A stretch of DNA of 64,000 nucleotides, taken from Melastoma dodecandrum. Its lineage: Eukaryota; Streptophyta; Magnoliopsida; Myrtales; Melastomataceae. Positions within the stretch are counted from its first letter, which is position 1, and the number at the start of each line of letters is the position of its first letter. This document shows, in pieces, positions 47,871 through 61,219 of the stretch. The notes below the pieces were generated by a model. The model searched no databases. It was not told where the DNA came from and saw only the letters and a program-made list of their open reading frames with translations. The stretch covers positions 434,001 through 498,000 of the forward strand of contig JARUPY010000538.1 of assembly GCA_029817715.1 (NCBI GenBank), written 5' to 3'. Made by a program: the position numbers and the translations under genes.

Positions 47871-50680
47871 TCAAGGTAATGACTTCAAGTGGAAAACCTG
47901 GCAAGCTGGCTTATACGACCTTTTCGTCGAGGCTTGCTGAAACTTCTTTGTTGCAGATTCGTTTTCTTCTAGTCTACTCTGGACAAAAAACCTTATCCAC
48001 CAAGAGCTACTCCTCAATTTTGCCTGTGATACAAAATTAAAGAAACAAAAAAGAAAGCTCACTGCCAGAGAAAATGTATGGACATTTGAAATCGATGAAA
48101 AATGATTTGACATTGCATGCTACAGACATCCAGAGAAGACTTCCCAAAATATCGGTACATTCCTGCCATCGCATTCCTAACTAGTTCAGCTGTGCACAAA
48201 CAGCAAGTAATGCTAGATTTCTTATTCAAGGACTTTAAACCTAAGATCACTCTTGAGGCCTATTGTCTTAAAGAAAAACGCTGCCATATATAAGAACCAA
48301 ACCCGAAAACACTCTGCTTGTATTGACTTACTGGACGACCGAATCTGGATAATTCCGCCACTTTAGCTCTTTGTTGGCCGGGCATACCTGTCCACAACAT
48401 TACACCAAACAAATTATATACTCCTGAATCCCTCGCCAAGTATACTAGCAGAATAAAATATGCCTCAGAGGCTTACGAAACCATGGATATCATAAAGTTT
48501 CAGAATTGTTACAATTCACTCGGACAGCTTGAGCATCTATACTAAACACAATTGATTCTGACAAGGCCACTTACTCTCTAGAAGTTTAAAAAACTATCAA
48601 CATGGCTGATCCCTGAAGAAATAGGGGGAATGCTGATTTAATTTGATGGTGGGACGACAAGAAAAGACAGGAAAAGAAACAACTAAAAATTGCAGGGACC
48701 AGGAACTAGTAAGAACCAGACCAAAAAATATGGGGCAATGGCAAAAAGGATCCATGTAGACCACCTTAAGGCTCAAATGGATTGTTCTATTAAACTGGCA
48801 ACAGGTTCCAAGATCGCTTCACCTTAAGTTATTCAGCAATATGCAAATCAACCCAAAGAGGCAAATATAATAGAATTTGTTCGTACCAGTAAAAACAACT
48901 ACACCATCCGCCGCTACCCTGGCCAATTCTGGAAGGGTCTTATTCAGGTATTTTGGAGACAAGTAGTCCAAAGCATCTGACACCAACACAAGGGAGAAAG
49001 AGTTTGCCCGATAGGGCAGAGGAAACTTGATATCAGCAACACGCACAATGCCTTTGCGCACGAGACTTTTGCAGTTGGCACTGGCGTCTTCCAAATCATA
49101 TGGCTCCACACCCCATGCTTCAGTATCTTCTTTTAATATCTCAGGTACAACTGAACAGGTTTCAGGTCCTACATGCAACACTTTGTGCATGCTATCCCCA
49201 TATACTTTGTTTAAGATCGGCAATGCTTTAAGCACTTCCAGAGTACACGATGCACCTCCTGCATGTAAGGACACAACATTTCTTAACAATGAGTAATAAA
49301 AGAAACATTGAATTGGGTTCATGATTTAATGCAAACAAGCTTCTGATGCCCTACTGAACAGAGTAACTACCATTAACTTTGAAGGAGCTACATAAAAAAT
49401 TCTTTATTTAAAATTGTTTTGCCAGCAGAATGAACGCCTAATCAAACCATTGGAAAAGTGATTTCAATTTCCATATTGTTAACAAGCTTAGCATTCAGAA
49501 GAATGCACTCCACTAGCTTTCTTTGGCTTAAGATTAATTGCTTCTCAAAGGAAACCTTTAACAAGAAAATTGAAACTGCATATTTGGAAATCATAAAAAC
49601 TGCAATAGTAAATAAAGTTCTAGTTATGACAAAAAAGAACACAATACCATCTCCCATGGCATTGGCGACAATAAGGGGCCCGCAAATTCACATAAGCATA
49701 TGATTAAGGGGGTATTTACATACTTTTCATAATTGGATTATCACTTGTAGAGATCATGAGGCATGCTCAGATAACTAAAGTGTATCCACTATGGTATTGT
49801 CAAGGTTGTTAGAATTGATAGGATCAGGATCGGACTTTTAAGCTTGGATCAATGGAGTCATACATAATTAAATAGAATCATAAGAGCTGAATGGGTCAAA
49901 ATTTAAGGATCGACAGAATCGAGATTCTTACAGCCCTAAGTACAGTGCAGCATGAAGCGCAAGAGATGGGAATATTAAACCATGTATAATGCAGGTACTG
50001 GTCAACTAACCTTCAAGTTTACTAATTGCCTCTCTGTCAATGTTTGATGTACCTATCACAATTAAACAACTATATCAAACATAAAACTACCATCTATGCT
50101 TATGCAAATATTACACTTTACCGAAATGCATTAGCATTAGCATAAAAATATCTGCCAGAAACACTTTCTAGCAATAATGGCAGAAAAAGATATGAGGATG
50201 GAAAAAAGGACATAAAAGTATCTCACCATGAATTAAAATATGGTGTCACCAGGAACATCAGTTTGGAAAGGTCAGAAAAACATCAGAATTGGGATACGTA
50301 TATCAATCAGTGTTATTTTAGGCTTTAGATTAAACAACCTGAGATTCTTCACGCAGAATGCAGTCTCAACAAGAAAACTGGTTAGTGAGTTAAAGAAAGG
50401 GTACAGACCTGAACTGTGTAAAGAATAAAATATCAGAAGAACTGCACCCTGAAAACAAGCAACCGAAAGTAACCATTAAGCAGCTGCATACGAGCTTTTC
50501 TTAGTTCTTCTAAGTAACAAATATTAACCACTGAGGATAAAAAGCAGTGCAACATACCCCAACAAGAAGCCCCATCGATAGCCAAGGGGAAGCACGTGTC
50601 TTTGCATGAATTGCCCCTACAAAAGGCACGCTTCCCCCATCGGCCAGGCGGCGTGAGGGATTGGGAAGTCTCCTTGACAT
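47871..50680 (-). CDS. CGR3: CGR2/CGR3-type pectin methyltransferase
   Basis: Golgi S-adenosylmethionine-dependent methyltransferase for homogalacturonan methylesterification (CGR2 and CGR3 in Arabidopsis). Exons: 50680-50558, 50448-50409, 50052-50011, 49258-48887, 48387-48332, 48023-47871. Phases close to 261 residues, near the Arabidopsis 258. The N-terminus MSRRLPNPSRRLADGGSVPF is followed by a hydrophobic anchor (WLSMGLLVGGAVLLIFYSL, about 34-52). The methyltransferase core carries HKVLHVGPETCSVVPEIL, AWGVEPYDLEDA and RVADIKFPLPYRANSFSLVLVSDALDYLSPKYLN. The C-terminus, with SSSWWIRFFVQSRLEENE and SYKPACQVFHLKSLP, is diagnostic. The small exons 2 and 3 (40 and 42 bp) are supported by phase alone and by the expected linker length. 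A 5' UTR intron probably extends upstream to about 51,256. Confidence 0.92.
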
Positions 50681-52164
50681 GCTTGATATTCTGGCAACAC
50701 GTTAACACAAAAGGACGACAATTTGAGAACAGCATTTTCCATATACCATAAAACAGTGTATCCAGGTATGGTCCTGACATAATAATAAAACCAGAATAGA
50801 TCTATATTTGCTGTCTTATCCTTAGTAGAGCATCTGAACAACCGTTTGGAAACGGCAGCAGAGGGCAAAACCTTACAGACTATATAACATACAACTAAAC
50901 AAAACTCCCAAGAAAATGTCCAAGATAGCAAATCAACCGCTTCACGCCATGGAATGAAAGCAATCGATGGGTTCGAATCAAACAAAACACTCCACGAGGA
51001 GCTGATTCAGCGCCTGGAAAGCAGTAATCAGCTGACTCCTCCAAACCATCATGCCAGCGGCGACTTCGAAAACACCAGGAGGAACTCGCAATGCATCGTC
51101 AAATTAAACTTGACAACAACAACCGACACTCACCCCCCCCCCCCCCCCCAGGCAGGTACTCCGAGGCCATCGAATCGGGAAATCAAAGTAGGAGACGGAA
51201 TCCACCGGCGAGGTTTTCGTAGTCTCCGGTGAGGAGAGGAGAGGAGAGAATTACCTGAACCCCAGGGGAGGGGAAGCAAGATCTGGATCTCTCCTTTATC
51301 GGTTTCCCTTGCAAGGCCAGATGTGAGAAACAGAGTGTGGGTGTACGGATCGGGAATATAAAGCCCGCATTCGCGTTTTGCCTTTTGGGGAGGAGGAGAT
51401 GGTCGTCTAAACAATTGACGGCGTTTGACGTTGACTCCTGTCGTTAAAACTGTTACGATTTTCTCCCTTCTCCCGTTTGACCGTGGGGGAAAAAATCTTA
51501 GCCGGCCACCGTGAGATCGGGTTGGGGGGATTTAGACAAAATTAAGTAAAAAAATCTTGAGTAGTTTTTTTTTCCCTAATCTCTACATCAAATCGTGGTT
51601 AATACAATTAATTGATTGATTCGAGAACATCTACTTGAAGCGTGGTTGAAGTAAAATCCGGTTTTCACACAAACAAACAATCGAACAATTCAGTAACCGA
51701 TCGGTAGAACAACTATTATCAATATTATTGCTGCAACTTCGCAACTTCCAAACCCCATCACTTCCAATATCATCATACACAGTCATAACTCCTTTCACTC
51801 AATTCATCACAGATTGCAATCCACAGACCGGATGCTCACCAAGAATCGAATACTATTCACAATCAAATCTCTACTTACAATGAATCCTCCAGCACGCATC
51901 TGTCACCTCACCTCAAAACTCCTTGGTCACCTCCAAACTTCCTTCCCTCCAGTGTTTTTTTCACCTCTTCCTTAACGGTCGTAACCAACCCTGGGATGTC
52001 AGCCTTTTATACGCATCAGTTTGTGTTTTTCTATTCTTCATACCTACAGTCCTTTTACTCTCTTTCACCTTGCAATTAACTCTTTACTCTCACGTGACTA
52101 CTTCTATTTTTTTTTCATTTGTACCTAAGTCCCTTTGCTTTAATATTTTCCAAATAGCTCCTCC
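50681..52164. other. CGR3 5' flank and intergenic; 17-C run
   Basis: The part to about 51,400 is the likely leader and promoter of the minus-strand CGR3-type gene. The minus strand has a plausible leader donor (CAG followed by GTAATTCTC, plus 51,249-51,260). A run of 17 C lies at 51133-51149. From 51,500 to 52,160 the sequence is AT-rich and may include the outer part of the decayed gypsy element. No LTR end was recognised. Confidence 0.45.
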
Positions 52165-54330
52165 CTACGTGATAAAGAAATTCCCAAGTAGCCACCGCTT
52201 GCAACCATTCGACCATTCCACCAACACCATAGTTGCATCACGATTCCGCTTCTTCAACATCTTCCGCTTTAAAATGTACAAGGGAACATGGTTAGTAGCT
52301 CTAGGAATTGTTGCATCGACAGAAGCAACTAACTCAAGTCGCATAAACTTCTTCAATTTGGAAATATAAAAGGTTGAATGAACTTGGACCCCATCAGACA
52401 ATTTCAACTTATAAGCTACCGCCTTATTCTGTCCAATACTTTTAATGGTCCGTAATAAAGATGACTCAGCGTATAGTTCATTCTCCTTTGCACTGAACGA
52501 TGCCTATAACGTTGCAACTTGACATAAATCCGATTACAGATATCAAAAGTTCTATCTACCCTCTTCTTGTTAGCCATCTCCACCATCCTATTTTGAGCCC
52601 TGTGCAGATGAAATCGCAGTAATTGCAACATAGAATCTCTGGCTTGTAACCTTGGATTCACCTCTAACACAAAAGCAGTTCAAGGAGCATAAGGAACATG
52701 GATTGGAGGAGGATACCCATATAAAGCTTCAAAGGGTGTCATGTGAATAAGAATGAAAATTGGTGTTATACCACCATTCCACCAAAGACAACCATCCGAA
52801 CCATTTACTTGGATAATATACCACCATACAACGAAGGTAACTTTCAAGACATCAATTTACCACCTCGGTTTGACCATCCGTTTGAGGATGATATGCAATT
52901 TTTAGATGATGAAGTTCCACCCCTTGCAATCTCCAAAAGGCCTGCCAAAATTGACTAAAGAAAATATCATGTCTATCACTCATAATAGTGCCTGGTAACC
53001 CATGTAGCTTGAAAAAATTATAAAGTTTGCCACCAATCTGTCTTGCTACTGAAAGATCCAACACGTTATGAATGCAGCCAAAATCAACAAGTATATTCAG
53101 CTTTCTTTTTTTATAAAACCCAATCTTATGCTTTCATAACCCACAACCCTTTTCAACCCATACAAAACATGTAAAGTCAGAATCAGAGTAGCATCCTCTT
53201 TCACATTCTCCTTGCATGCACCTCCACTATAGCATCAACATCTTGGAGAGGTTCTAATATTATGGAAAACATCTTCTTGTGGGCACATTTATGCCCAAAA
53301 GTACACTTTTCATCACACCAAAACCATAACCCTTTAGCTCTCATGCCCTCTATCTCTGAATAAAGAATTCTTTTATGTAGAGGCTTATAAGTCTCTAACC
53401 GGTTAATGCCCGTAGCAGCCGTTCTGCCGGAGTTATGCTGTCTGACTCCAATCTGTAGTACTCCTAGAGTTATGTTTTGAGCAGCTGTTAATAAGGATTT
53501 CTCTACATTCACTGTCTTACTAGTGTCGAACAATGAGCTTTTCCATAACATCGGACTCTTATTCACTTCATCCTCCATAGAAAGTGTCTTAAACTTCTTG
53601 GATTCAGCATCGATACAAATTTCTTGTTAGGGAATTTGAGTCCTTCAATGAACAATACCACCTGATCTTCCTCAGACAACTCCATCATGCTCATCAAAGA
53701 TACATAACAATCAATATACTCACTCAAATTCTCTCCCTCTTGTAGTCGTTTAATCTATGCGATATGTCTCTTCCTCTCCCCAGGACCAAACCCCATCATC
53801 ATTGTTGTAGAATACTCTTCCCAACTAATTGGTCCCATCATCCTTCTTCCCTTCATAAACATATAATGTCACTCTAACGCCATTTCAGAAAGATATACAA
53901 AAGTTATACTCACTTTTAAATATGGTGGTGTCCCATCTAACTCAAAGAACCGCTCACTCTTAAAGAGTCAATCCTGAACGATATTATCATCGAATGATGG
54001 AAACTCTTTTTTGGTATGTCTAACAAGTCATTCTTGCTCTCAAACAACTCTCTTACGTCCTCGGCTTGCTGACTCATTCAGATCACAAGATTCATTAGAT
54101 TGTTTTCCAACGGGACTACAAAAACTATTCTCTGTGGCAGGTAATACGCGACTCCAATGCATCAAATCACTTCAACATCTCCTGAAACATTGCTCCTACT
54201 GTCTCTAATTCAACTAAAGAGGTAATTGTCTCTGATTCAACTAAAGATGTAATAGACATTGTTCCATATGCGATCGTCATTTCATTGTCCTCACACACAC
54301 TACATTCGCTTTGATACCCCTGTCTAATGC
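52165..54330 (-). mobile_element. Decayed, internally deleted Ty3/gypsy element
   Basis: On the minus strand, gag fragments come first (about 54,250-53,600, with SWEEYSTTMMMGFGPGERKRHIA, then LSEEDQVVLFIEGL). A zinc-knuckle region follows (GLWFWCDEKCTFGHKC, about 53,340-53,280). Integrase then follows almost directly (53,064-52,690, with [23 protein letters not shown], then [14 protein letters not shown] and MTPFEALYGYPPP), and after it an integrase C-terminal part and a chromodomain-like end (VLVEWSNGCKR, about 52,190). Protease, reverse transcriptase and RNase H are missing between gag and integrase. Frames are broken by several shifts and stops. A primer-site-like GGGGTATCAAAGC occurs near 54,307-54,319. 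LTRs and target-site duplications were not identified. Confidence 0.85.
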
Positions 54331-57300
54331 CATTGTTGTGGGAACAATGAGAATAAATAGAAGTTTAATAGATGGGGTTACATCTATGATGGCAATCTAT
54401 TATTCGTTATTGTTGTAGGGAGTTATTGGGAAAATATTAAACTAGAGGTACTTAGGAGCAAATGAAGAAATTGGAAGTGGTCACATGAGAATAAGGAGTT
54501 AATTGCAAGGTTAAAGAGAGTTAGAGGGCTGGAGGTATAAAGAATAGAATAAGGTAAGATTGATTGATGTGTATAAAAGGCTGGCATTCCATAGTTGGTC
54601 ACGCTGCCGAGTTGGGCCACTTTAATCTGGGCGGTCTCATCGTTTGCACAATTTTCTTGATCTCCTTCACTGATTTCCACAATCCTCGTAGTAAAATATT
54701 TTCACGATGTTGCCTACCTTCTTGGCATAAACTCCTCTCCAGAATTGGATTGATCGAAAAAAAGAGAAGAAGACAGGATAAATTATATATATATATATTT
54801 CATTTCATCTCATCGATATATATATATTTCATTTCATCTCATCGATTATTTAATTCTCTTTTTGATAGAAATTGTTTTTCAATTTTTCTTTCTGAATATT
54901 ACGTTTTCATAATATTTGCAGATGTGATTTCATTACACTCCCATTCAAACTAGTCACGGGTGTGTTCACGGTCGAATTTCTTAAAACTAACAATAGCAGA
55001 GATAGATTGAACTCAATCGATCAAAAAAGAAACACAACAAAAAGACCAACGAAATTGAACACATGACAAACAGAGGTGCGAGACGCTTTTATTGATATCC
55101 GGAACTTACGACCATTACATGCAGGAAAACAATAAATTCTCAAGAAGCCTGGCGATCTTCATATAGACTTAAAGTCCTTATAACCTGAAACCTCAACTAC
55201 TTTATCTCGTCCCAACATTCTTCATTGTGCATCAAAAGCTTGTCTCTGCATATAAATCCATCTCTTCATTCCTTTGCACATCCTATTCGTTGTCAAGCTT
55301 GCTAATTGACCTACCAAAAAAAAGCTTGCTAATTGACGGATCAAGCCACACGATGCCCAAGTCGTTAAACTCTTAGGTTAATTCATGGCGAGCCTTTATA
55401 GATTTAGCTTCATTCCCTATAATTCTTTTAATAGAGTCGACTATTTTCTCTGCCGCTAAATCATAGGAGCCTAGATTTTTTATTTCCGGGAGAACTTGGT
55501 AGAGGGCTATTGCTTTGCAATTGGTTCTCATTTGCTCTTTCAGGCTTTGAAGATCTCATAACCACATAACCTGTTCTGAATCTCCCGAGGCATGTTGACT
55601 CCCAACTTCTATCAATGATTAACTACCGATCAATCTCCAAAACATCAATAAAACTCCAACTAGTTTCTGTAAATTACAGAACCCTTGTTTACAACAAATT
55701 CTAAAGTGAATCGCCTGAAGAATGTAAAATCAATTGAAGTTTGATCAATAATGTTAATATGCAGTCCTGAAAAGATTTATACAGTCACAGAAGGTTGAAG
55801 CATAACCTCGACGTTTCTGCTATTAAGTCTGGAGATTTTTTTGCCATATCCTTTTATTATATCCAACAAGTTTTCTTTTCTTAAGAAAAGATCTTGTTTT
55901 CTTTGATTCACCTAGAGTGTCACGGTTATATTTCTCACGGGCATATTCAAATGAGAACAGCGACTCCTATTTAGGTAAAGAAGGTTATTGGCTACTTCAT
56001 TTACCTAAAGCTCGGTAGACGCCTTTCTCATCGTGTATTTTATCATATTAATTTTTCCTCCTAGTCCAGTAACTATCTTGACTACACTGAGGAGTAATTC
56101 ATAAGCGTTTTGCACTATCTCCAACCAAGGCTCAATTTCCACCGTCTTCGTGGAAATTTGACAATCCAAAGATTACTGAAGTCTCCGTAGAACTTTTGCA
56201 GACATCCCTATCTTTCTACAGAGTCGATCATCTTGTTTATGATTTTACTTGCTTCTTGAGGCAGATAATTTTCTGCTATCTAAGATTCTCTTGTTCCTTT
56301 GAATAATTAATTGGGTTAAAAGATCATTTATATATTTATTAATTCCAAAAGTATTTGCTGGTAGAAGTCCACCTTTACGGGTGTTTCAAAAGGATTTTTC
56401 AAATATTTTTCTTTTTGGAAATTTTAGAACTGTGATAGAAGTGTTTGTAAAATGTAGGGACTAAAATTTCGAAAACTTGAAAAAAGACAAATAGTAAAAG
56501 AACGATCGATAGGAAATACTAAAACTTGCTTGATAAAATAGTTTTTTCCTTGGTAACGTAAATGGGAACAAACCCCCCCGTGAAACATGTTCAGATGACA
56601 ATTTCACAGTCAAAAGGGGAAAACAAAATTATTCACATGTAAAAAGAGAAGGGGACCCTGTTTTTACTTTGTTGTATCGTCTTTAATGATTCTTTTGGAG
56701 AACAATCTTTTGCTTTAGCTCTCTCTGCCTGTCAGTCTAATCCTCGTCTTCAAATGATTGATTGATTGATGTTGTTCTCTTTTCTCCAAAGAAGTCATTG
56801 ATGGCGAACCCTGTTTTCAAAGTTATTCGACGACCTTTCTGGGACATCCATCATCCCATGTTATCATTACTAACTAAATAATCTCTGGGGAGCAAATGCC
56901 GCGTCATTGCTTGGGTGTTGTCCCGTTGATTACACAATTGAGGGGGGGACCTAAGCTGTAAAGAAGGCAACAACCCAACAGCCAGATGACGTTACAGCCA
57001 GGCAACAACCCCCCACCTGACCGTAAATACAATTCCACCACTGAAATAAGAAAACAAGAAACCGAGGGAGTATGTGGGAGTTGCGACGTCGTATCGGACA
57101 GCAGGAGGAGGAGTTGGGTTTTATCTTTTCCTCATGAAATTGATATAAATTTTTAAAGACAGAATATTGAACCCAGCTGTCGGTTGATGGGGACGTTTTA
57201 TGTTGAAAGCAATGTGGAATGGAGGAGTTGGATCTGGTGGTGTGGAACTGGAACCCTCCTCCTCTTTTTTCTCTTTCTTTCTTTTTCTTTTTTAATTTTT

Positions 57301-58128
57301 GGGTTTTTCCTAACACGTTATTTATCAACTTTTAACCCCAAATCTCATGCCACATTAAAAGCTATGCCTAAATTAACAACACAAGCTGGTACGTTGTCGG
57401 TGCCGTTTTATTATAACAATCAAATGATTAGAAAAAAACACCTCCCCCCCCCTCCACCGCCACACACACACACGCACCAACGCACGCCTCACCACTTTCT
57501 GCATCCAGTCGTCGTGATCTGATGATGATTATGTGCAAACTGGCGATATGGAATTATTATTTTGGTCCATAAAATTATGAGTAGTTGTCCCGTTATCAAT
57601 TTGTTTACAATAAATAATAGTCATTCCAAATTAACGTTGAGAAGAGGGCAGACAGACAGACAGGCAAGCAACAACAACAAACCATGTGAACCGGCGTCCC
57701 TTTATGCTCCAAATAATGCAACTGTATGTTCCCACTCCCTCCCTCTTATCATCTTAAACAAAACAATAAGAAAATGCCAATATGCACATGATATCCCCAA
57801 ACCCCCCCCCCCTCCTCCCTCACTTTTACTCTCTGCGGCGAACGGCATGATGTTTGTGTTTGCTCTCTCTTTTTCTTACAATGTACTGTTTGGATGTAAT
57901 CAATGTCATTAAACACAAAGAAACTGAAGTTGAAAGTTACTGTCTAATTTTATTTTATCCATGTAAAACGGAGGATTATCATGTCGGAGGGGAGGTGTGG
58001 GTACGTACGTATACATCCCAACGGTCGAAACCGCGGGACCATCTTACTATCCATGAGCTCGTATGCACCCGATCATTCCCCCCCTTCCATTCTCTCTCTC
58101 CCCCCGGGGGGGTGTTCATTTAATTGAC
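54331..58128. other. Intergenic; AT-rich with short tandem repeats
   Basis: No supported gene. A 29-bp unit containing ATTTCATTTCATCTCATCG is duplicated in tandem at about 54,787-54,844. An (ATTG) run occurs at 56758-56770, and C and CA runs near 57,443-57,472 and 57,804-57,816. The sequence 55,000-56,900 is mildly structured but could not be assigned to an element class. The right end is the promoter region of the AGP gene. Confidence 0.45.
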
Positions 58129-58143
58129 ATATATATATATATA
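58129..58143 (+). promoter_or_regulatory. TATA-like (AT)n of the AGP gene
   Basis: An ATATATATATATATA run lies about 95 bp upstream of the AGP start at 58237, followed by CT-rich leader sequence. Position and composition fit a TATA region. It could also be a plain microsatellite. Confidence 0.45.
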
Positions 58144-58236
58144 GAGAACTGGCGCTCACCTCTTCTGCAGTACTTCATCCTCCGAGTCCACAACCCGAAT
58201 ACATTTCTCTCTCTATCCCCAACAGCTCCCCCTGAA

Positions 58237-59196
58237 ATGGACCACGGCGGAAGACTCCTCGCCTTCGCCCTCCTCTGCATTGTCGTCGGAGTCGCCGCCC
58301 AGTCCCCTGCCGCCTCCCCTACCACATCCACATCCGCCTCCACCCCCGCCTCGTCCCCAACCAAGTCGGCCGCCACACCCCCTGCCGCTTCCCCAACCAA
58401 GTCGACTGCCACCTCCCCTGCCGCTTCCCCAACCAAGTCGACTGCCACCTCCCCTGCCCCCGCCGCTACTACCCCCGCTTCTACCCCTCCCGCCACCTCC
58501 CCTGCTAGCACCCCTCCCACTCCTTCCCCCGTGAGCTCCCCTCCTGCTCCCACCCCCGTTAGCTCTCCCCTTGCGGCAGCTCCCGTGGCCTCCCCCCCTG
58601 CTGCAACCCCCGCCGCCACTCCGGCTACAACGCCTGCTCCCTCCAAGGCGGAGGTCCCGGCCCCTGCCCCGACCAAGAAGAAGGGAAAGAAGTCGTCTCC
58701 GTCTCCAGCTCCCACTCCCGAGCTCCTAGGACCACCGGCTCCCCCAGCGGAAGCTCCCGGAGCCAGCTCAGAGGCGGCTTCCCCTGGACCTGCGGCAAAT
58801 GATAAGGTGAGTAGTAAAACCGCGCCATTATGCTCTCTATTAACAACGTTAACGCAGAAAAGGCTTCAGATTCGTCGATGAGGTTCCATATTTTGACTAG
58901 ATCTGGGGATGAGATCTACAGAGATCTTTTTCTTTGGGTGGGTAGGGAGTAGAGTAGGCTTTGGTGTTTTGCTAAAGTGCGCCGGGGTGCATAATGCGCA
59001 GCTCCCCATCTGCCCTCGGTGACCGTGCCCTGCACCTTTTTGCCTTTATGGTTCATGTATTTATTATGATGTCCTCCTATTTGTGTGTTTGAATTTTGGT
59101 GTGGATGTTCCTGGCGCGCAGAATGGGGGTGAGAGGAAGATGATGGTGTCTGGATTGGCAATGGGCGCTGCAGCCTTGGCCCTCATCATCCTGTAG
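58237..59196 (+). CDS. Lysine-rich classical arabinogalactan protein (AGP17/18 type)
   Basis: GPI-anchored, heavily O-glycosylated cell-surface proteoglycan. Exons 58237-58806 and 59122-59196 with a 315-bp GT-AG intron give 214 residues. The signal peptide MDHGGRLLAFALLCIVVGVAA ends before Gln22. A long domain of Pro, Ala, Ser and Thr follows, with scattered SP, TP and AP dipeptides for hydroxyproline-linked arabinogalactan. Near the front is an internal repeat, ASPTKSTATSPA, in tandem. The basic cluster KKKGKK at residues 147-152 is followed by PELLGPPAPP, as in Arabidopsis AGP17 and AGP18. The second exon supplies the GPI-signal tail (MVSGLAMGAAALALIIL). Splicing replaces the read-through tail that would end at 58881 and lack a GPI signal. 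Several out-of-frame long ORFs across this region are products of its GC-rich composition. Confidence 0.92.
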
Positions 59197-60524
59197 ATGC
59201 GTGGGGAGATAGCAGTCCCCCCCGACGAGACGATGGACCAACAGGCAGACTGGAGACCCCCTGGAGAGATGGATTTATTTGGTTAATGATTATTGATTTG
59301 TTGGGTCGAGATCGGGCTTTGTCTGTACTCCTTCCATTTTCTTTTCTTTTTTTTAAATTTGTTTTTTAGTCTTTGCCACCACCCCCCGCCCCCCTCTACA
59401 GACGCTGATTCAGTGATTTGTTCCACTCCTTTTTCTTTCTTCCTTTTTTACCTCATCACTCTTTATTTTTATTTATTTATTTATGCTGCATGAGTTGTTA
59501 CCTCACTTGTTTAATTATTGTTATTATTGAAAACCGATTCCCCTCACACCCCCCCCCCCCCCAAAGAAAAAAAAACCAAAAAAACACCAAAATCGAGTTG
59601 AATAAATAAATAAATTTGGAGGGGTCGGGTGTCAGGGAGGACAGCAGTGACTGGGTTGTGTTGTGCACATGGGGGGTGGGGTTGGTTTTCTTTATTTATT
59701 TGGTTTGTTTTTGGAGAAAGGACGACAACCCAGGCACATCGCTTCTTTTCCTTTGCAGTACAAAATTTCGTGAATACGTTACTCACAAAATGTCCGCCTA
59801 ATAACAGTTTTTACAAGTTTTCGATGTATTTTCTTACACACCCAGGGGTGATGACGCTGATGAGCTGTCTGTTTAATGCATTAGCTGGCCTTTTATTTTG
59901 TGCATTTGTTTTGTTTTTTTTTTTCTTGAGACTTAGCTGTCTCTGTTCGTCCCTTGTCGGGACGGGGGGGACCCTTTTATTTCTCTCTTCTTCTGTTTTT
60001 TGTTTTAATATCCCCATCTGTAACGGGCATGTGACTATTGAGGGACATTTTGTGTTCATTCATAAAAAGATTTAGAGATTTAGGAGTGGAGACGAGGTGG
60101 CTATCTGTATTCACGATTTTAAAGAAAAGAAAATTGGGGGGACAAAGAAGCTTCCTCGAACTTTCTGCTTCATCATCAGCTTAAAACTCCCTCCTCTTGC
60201 GCCATTTATTACTTCCTCGGACTTACAATTTTTTATATTTACATTAAACCCCCTTCCTTTATGCTTGTATTTAAATTCCCCCGCCCTTTTTAATTGAACC
60301 CATATGTGCCTAATGAGGAATGCACGACGCTCTTATAGTTAGTTTTCAAATTTTTTCGTCAAATACGAAAAAAAATGTTCTGAAATTTCGTGCTTTATTT
60401 GAAGCAGCAACGACTTTGTATAAAATGTGGATGAAGATTTAGAAAAGAAACTCATTCAAACTATTTGTTCAAAGTCATTACTTGAATTAGCTATTTATCT
60501 TTATTGTCGAAGGAACTCCTACCG

Positions 60525-60931
60525 ACTTCCATGATAAAAAGATGTCGATATTTTAAATAGTAATTTCCTTCGTGATGGTCAGGAACCAACCATTTAGAAA
60601 TCTGACAACTGAAAAAAAAAATTCTAGAAATATGGTATTATAACAACAATCCAATAAGTGCAAACATAATCCGACAAATCCTAAAGAACACGATGAAGCG
60701 TCTTCTATGGTCATTTTTTCATCTGCCAGCACCAGCCTTGGTCATCCGCTTGTAAGATTGTATTTGGATTGGAGGTGGAGGAGGATCTGATGTGAGCTAG
60801 GTCAGTTGTGAAGTCATAAGAGGATGGCCAATACTGCTTCAAGCAGCGACTATCAACACTTAGCAAAAAAAAAAAAAAAAATCAGAAGTAACATTGCCCA
60901 ACTCTCTATCCAAATTCGTTATTTTAAGTAG
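60525..60931. repeat. Duplicated block, copy 1 (407 bp)
   Basis: Nearly identical to 61755-62151. It differs by a 10-bp indel (present here, near CTGACAACTG) and a few substitutions. It includes an A17-type run and a segment with inverted motifs. It is followed directly by a different sequence starting TGTTACACTAAGAGG. Confidence 0.95.
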
Positions 60932-61219
60932 TGTTACACTAAGAGGGGGGTGAATTAGTGTTAATCTCCAAAATTGGATTTTAACCCTTTTTTGTTTTAC
61001 CCCGCAACGGAATGAAAAGCTTCTGTTAAACAGGGCTTGTAAGTTTCTGTAAGACAGAACGTTTGATTGTGTACGCAAATTTGTTTGATGGACACAAGGA
61101 TTTTTATAGTGGTTCAGCAAATTGCTTACGTCCACTCTTCACCCAGATATTTGGATGGTTTCCACTCAAATGTATCTCAGTACAAGTTACACAAGTGATA
61201 GCAACTAAAAGCAGACCCG

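Noticed and set aside
58116..58715. Minus-strand 199-codon Gly/Ala/Val-rich frame opposite the AGP
   Set aside because: It is the complement of the Pro/Ala/Ser-rich AGP repeats. Composition alone explains it.
58807..58881. Unspliced read-through C-terminus of the AGP
   Set aside because: The spliced form gives a GPI-anchor signal as in AGP17/18. The read-through tail does not.
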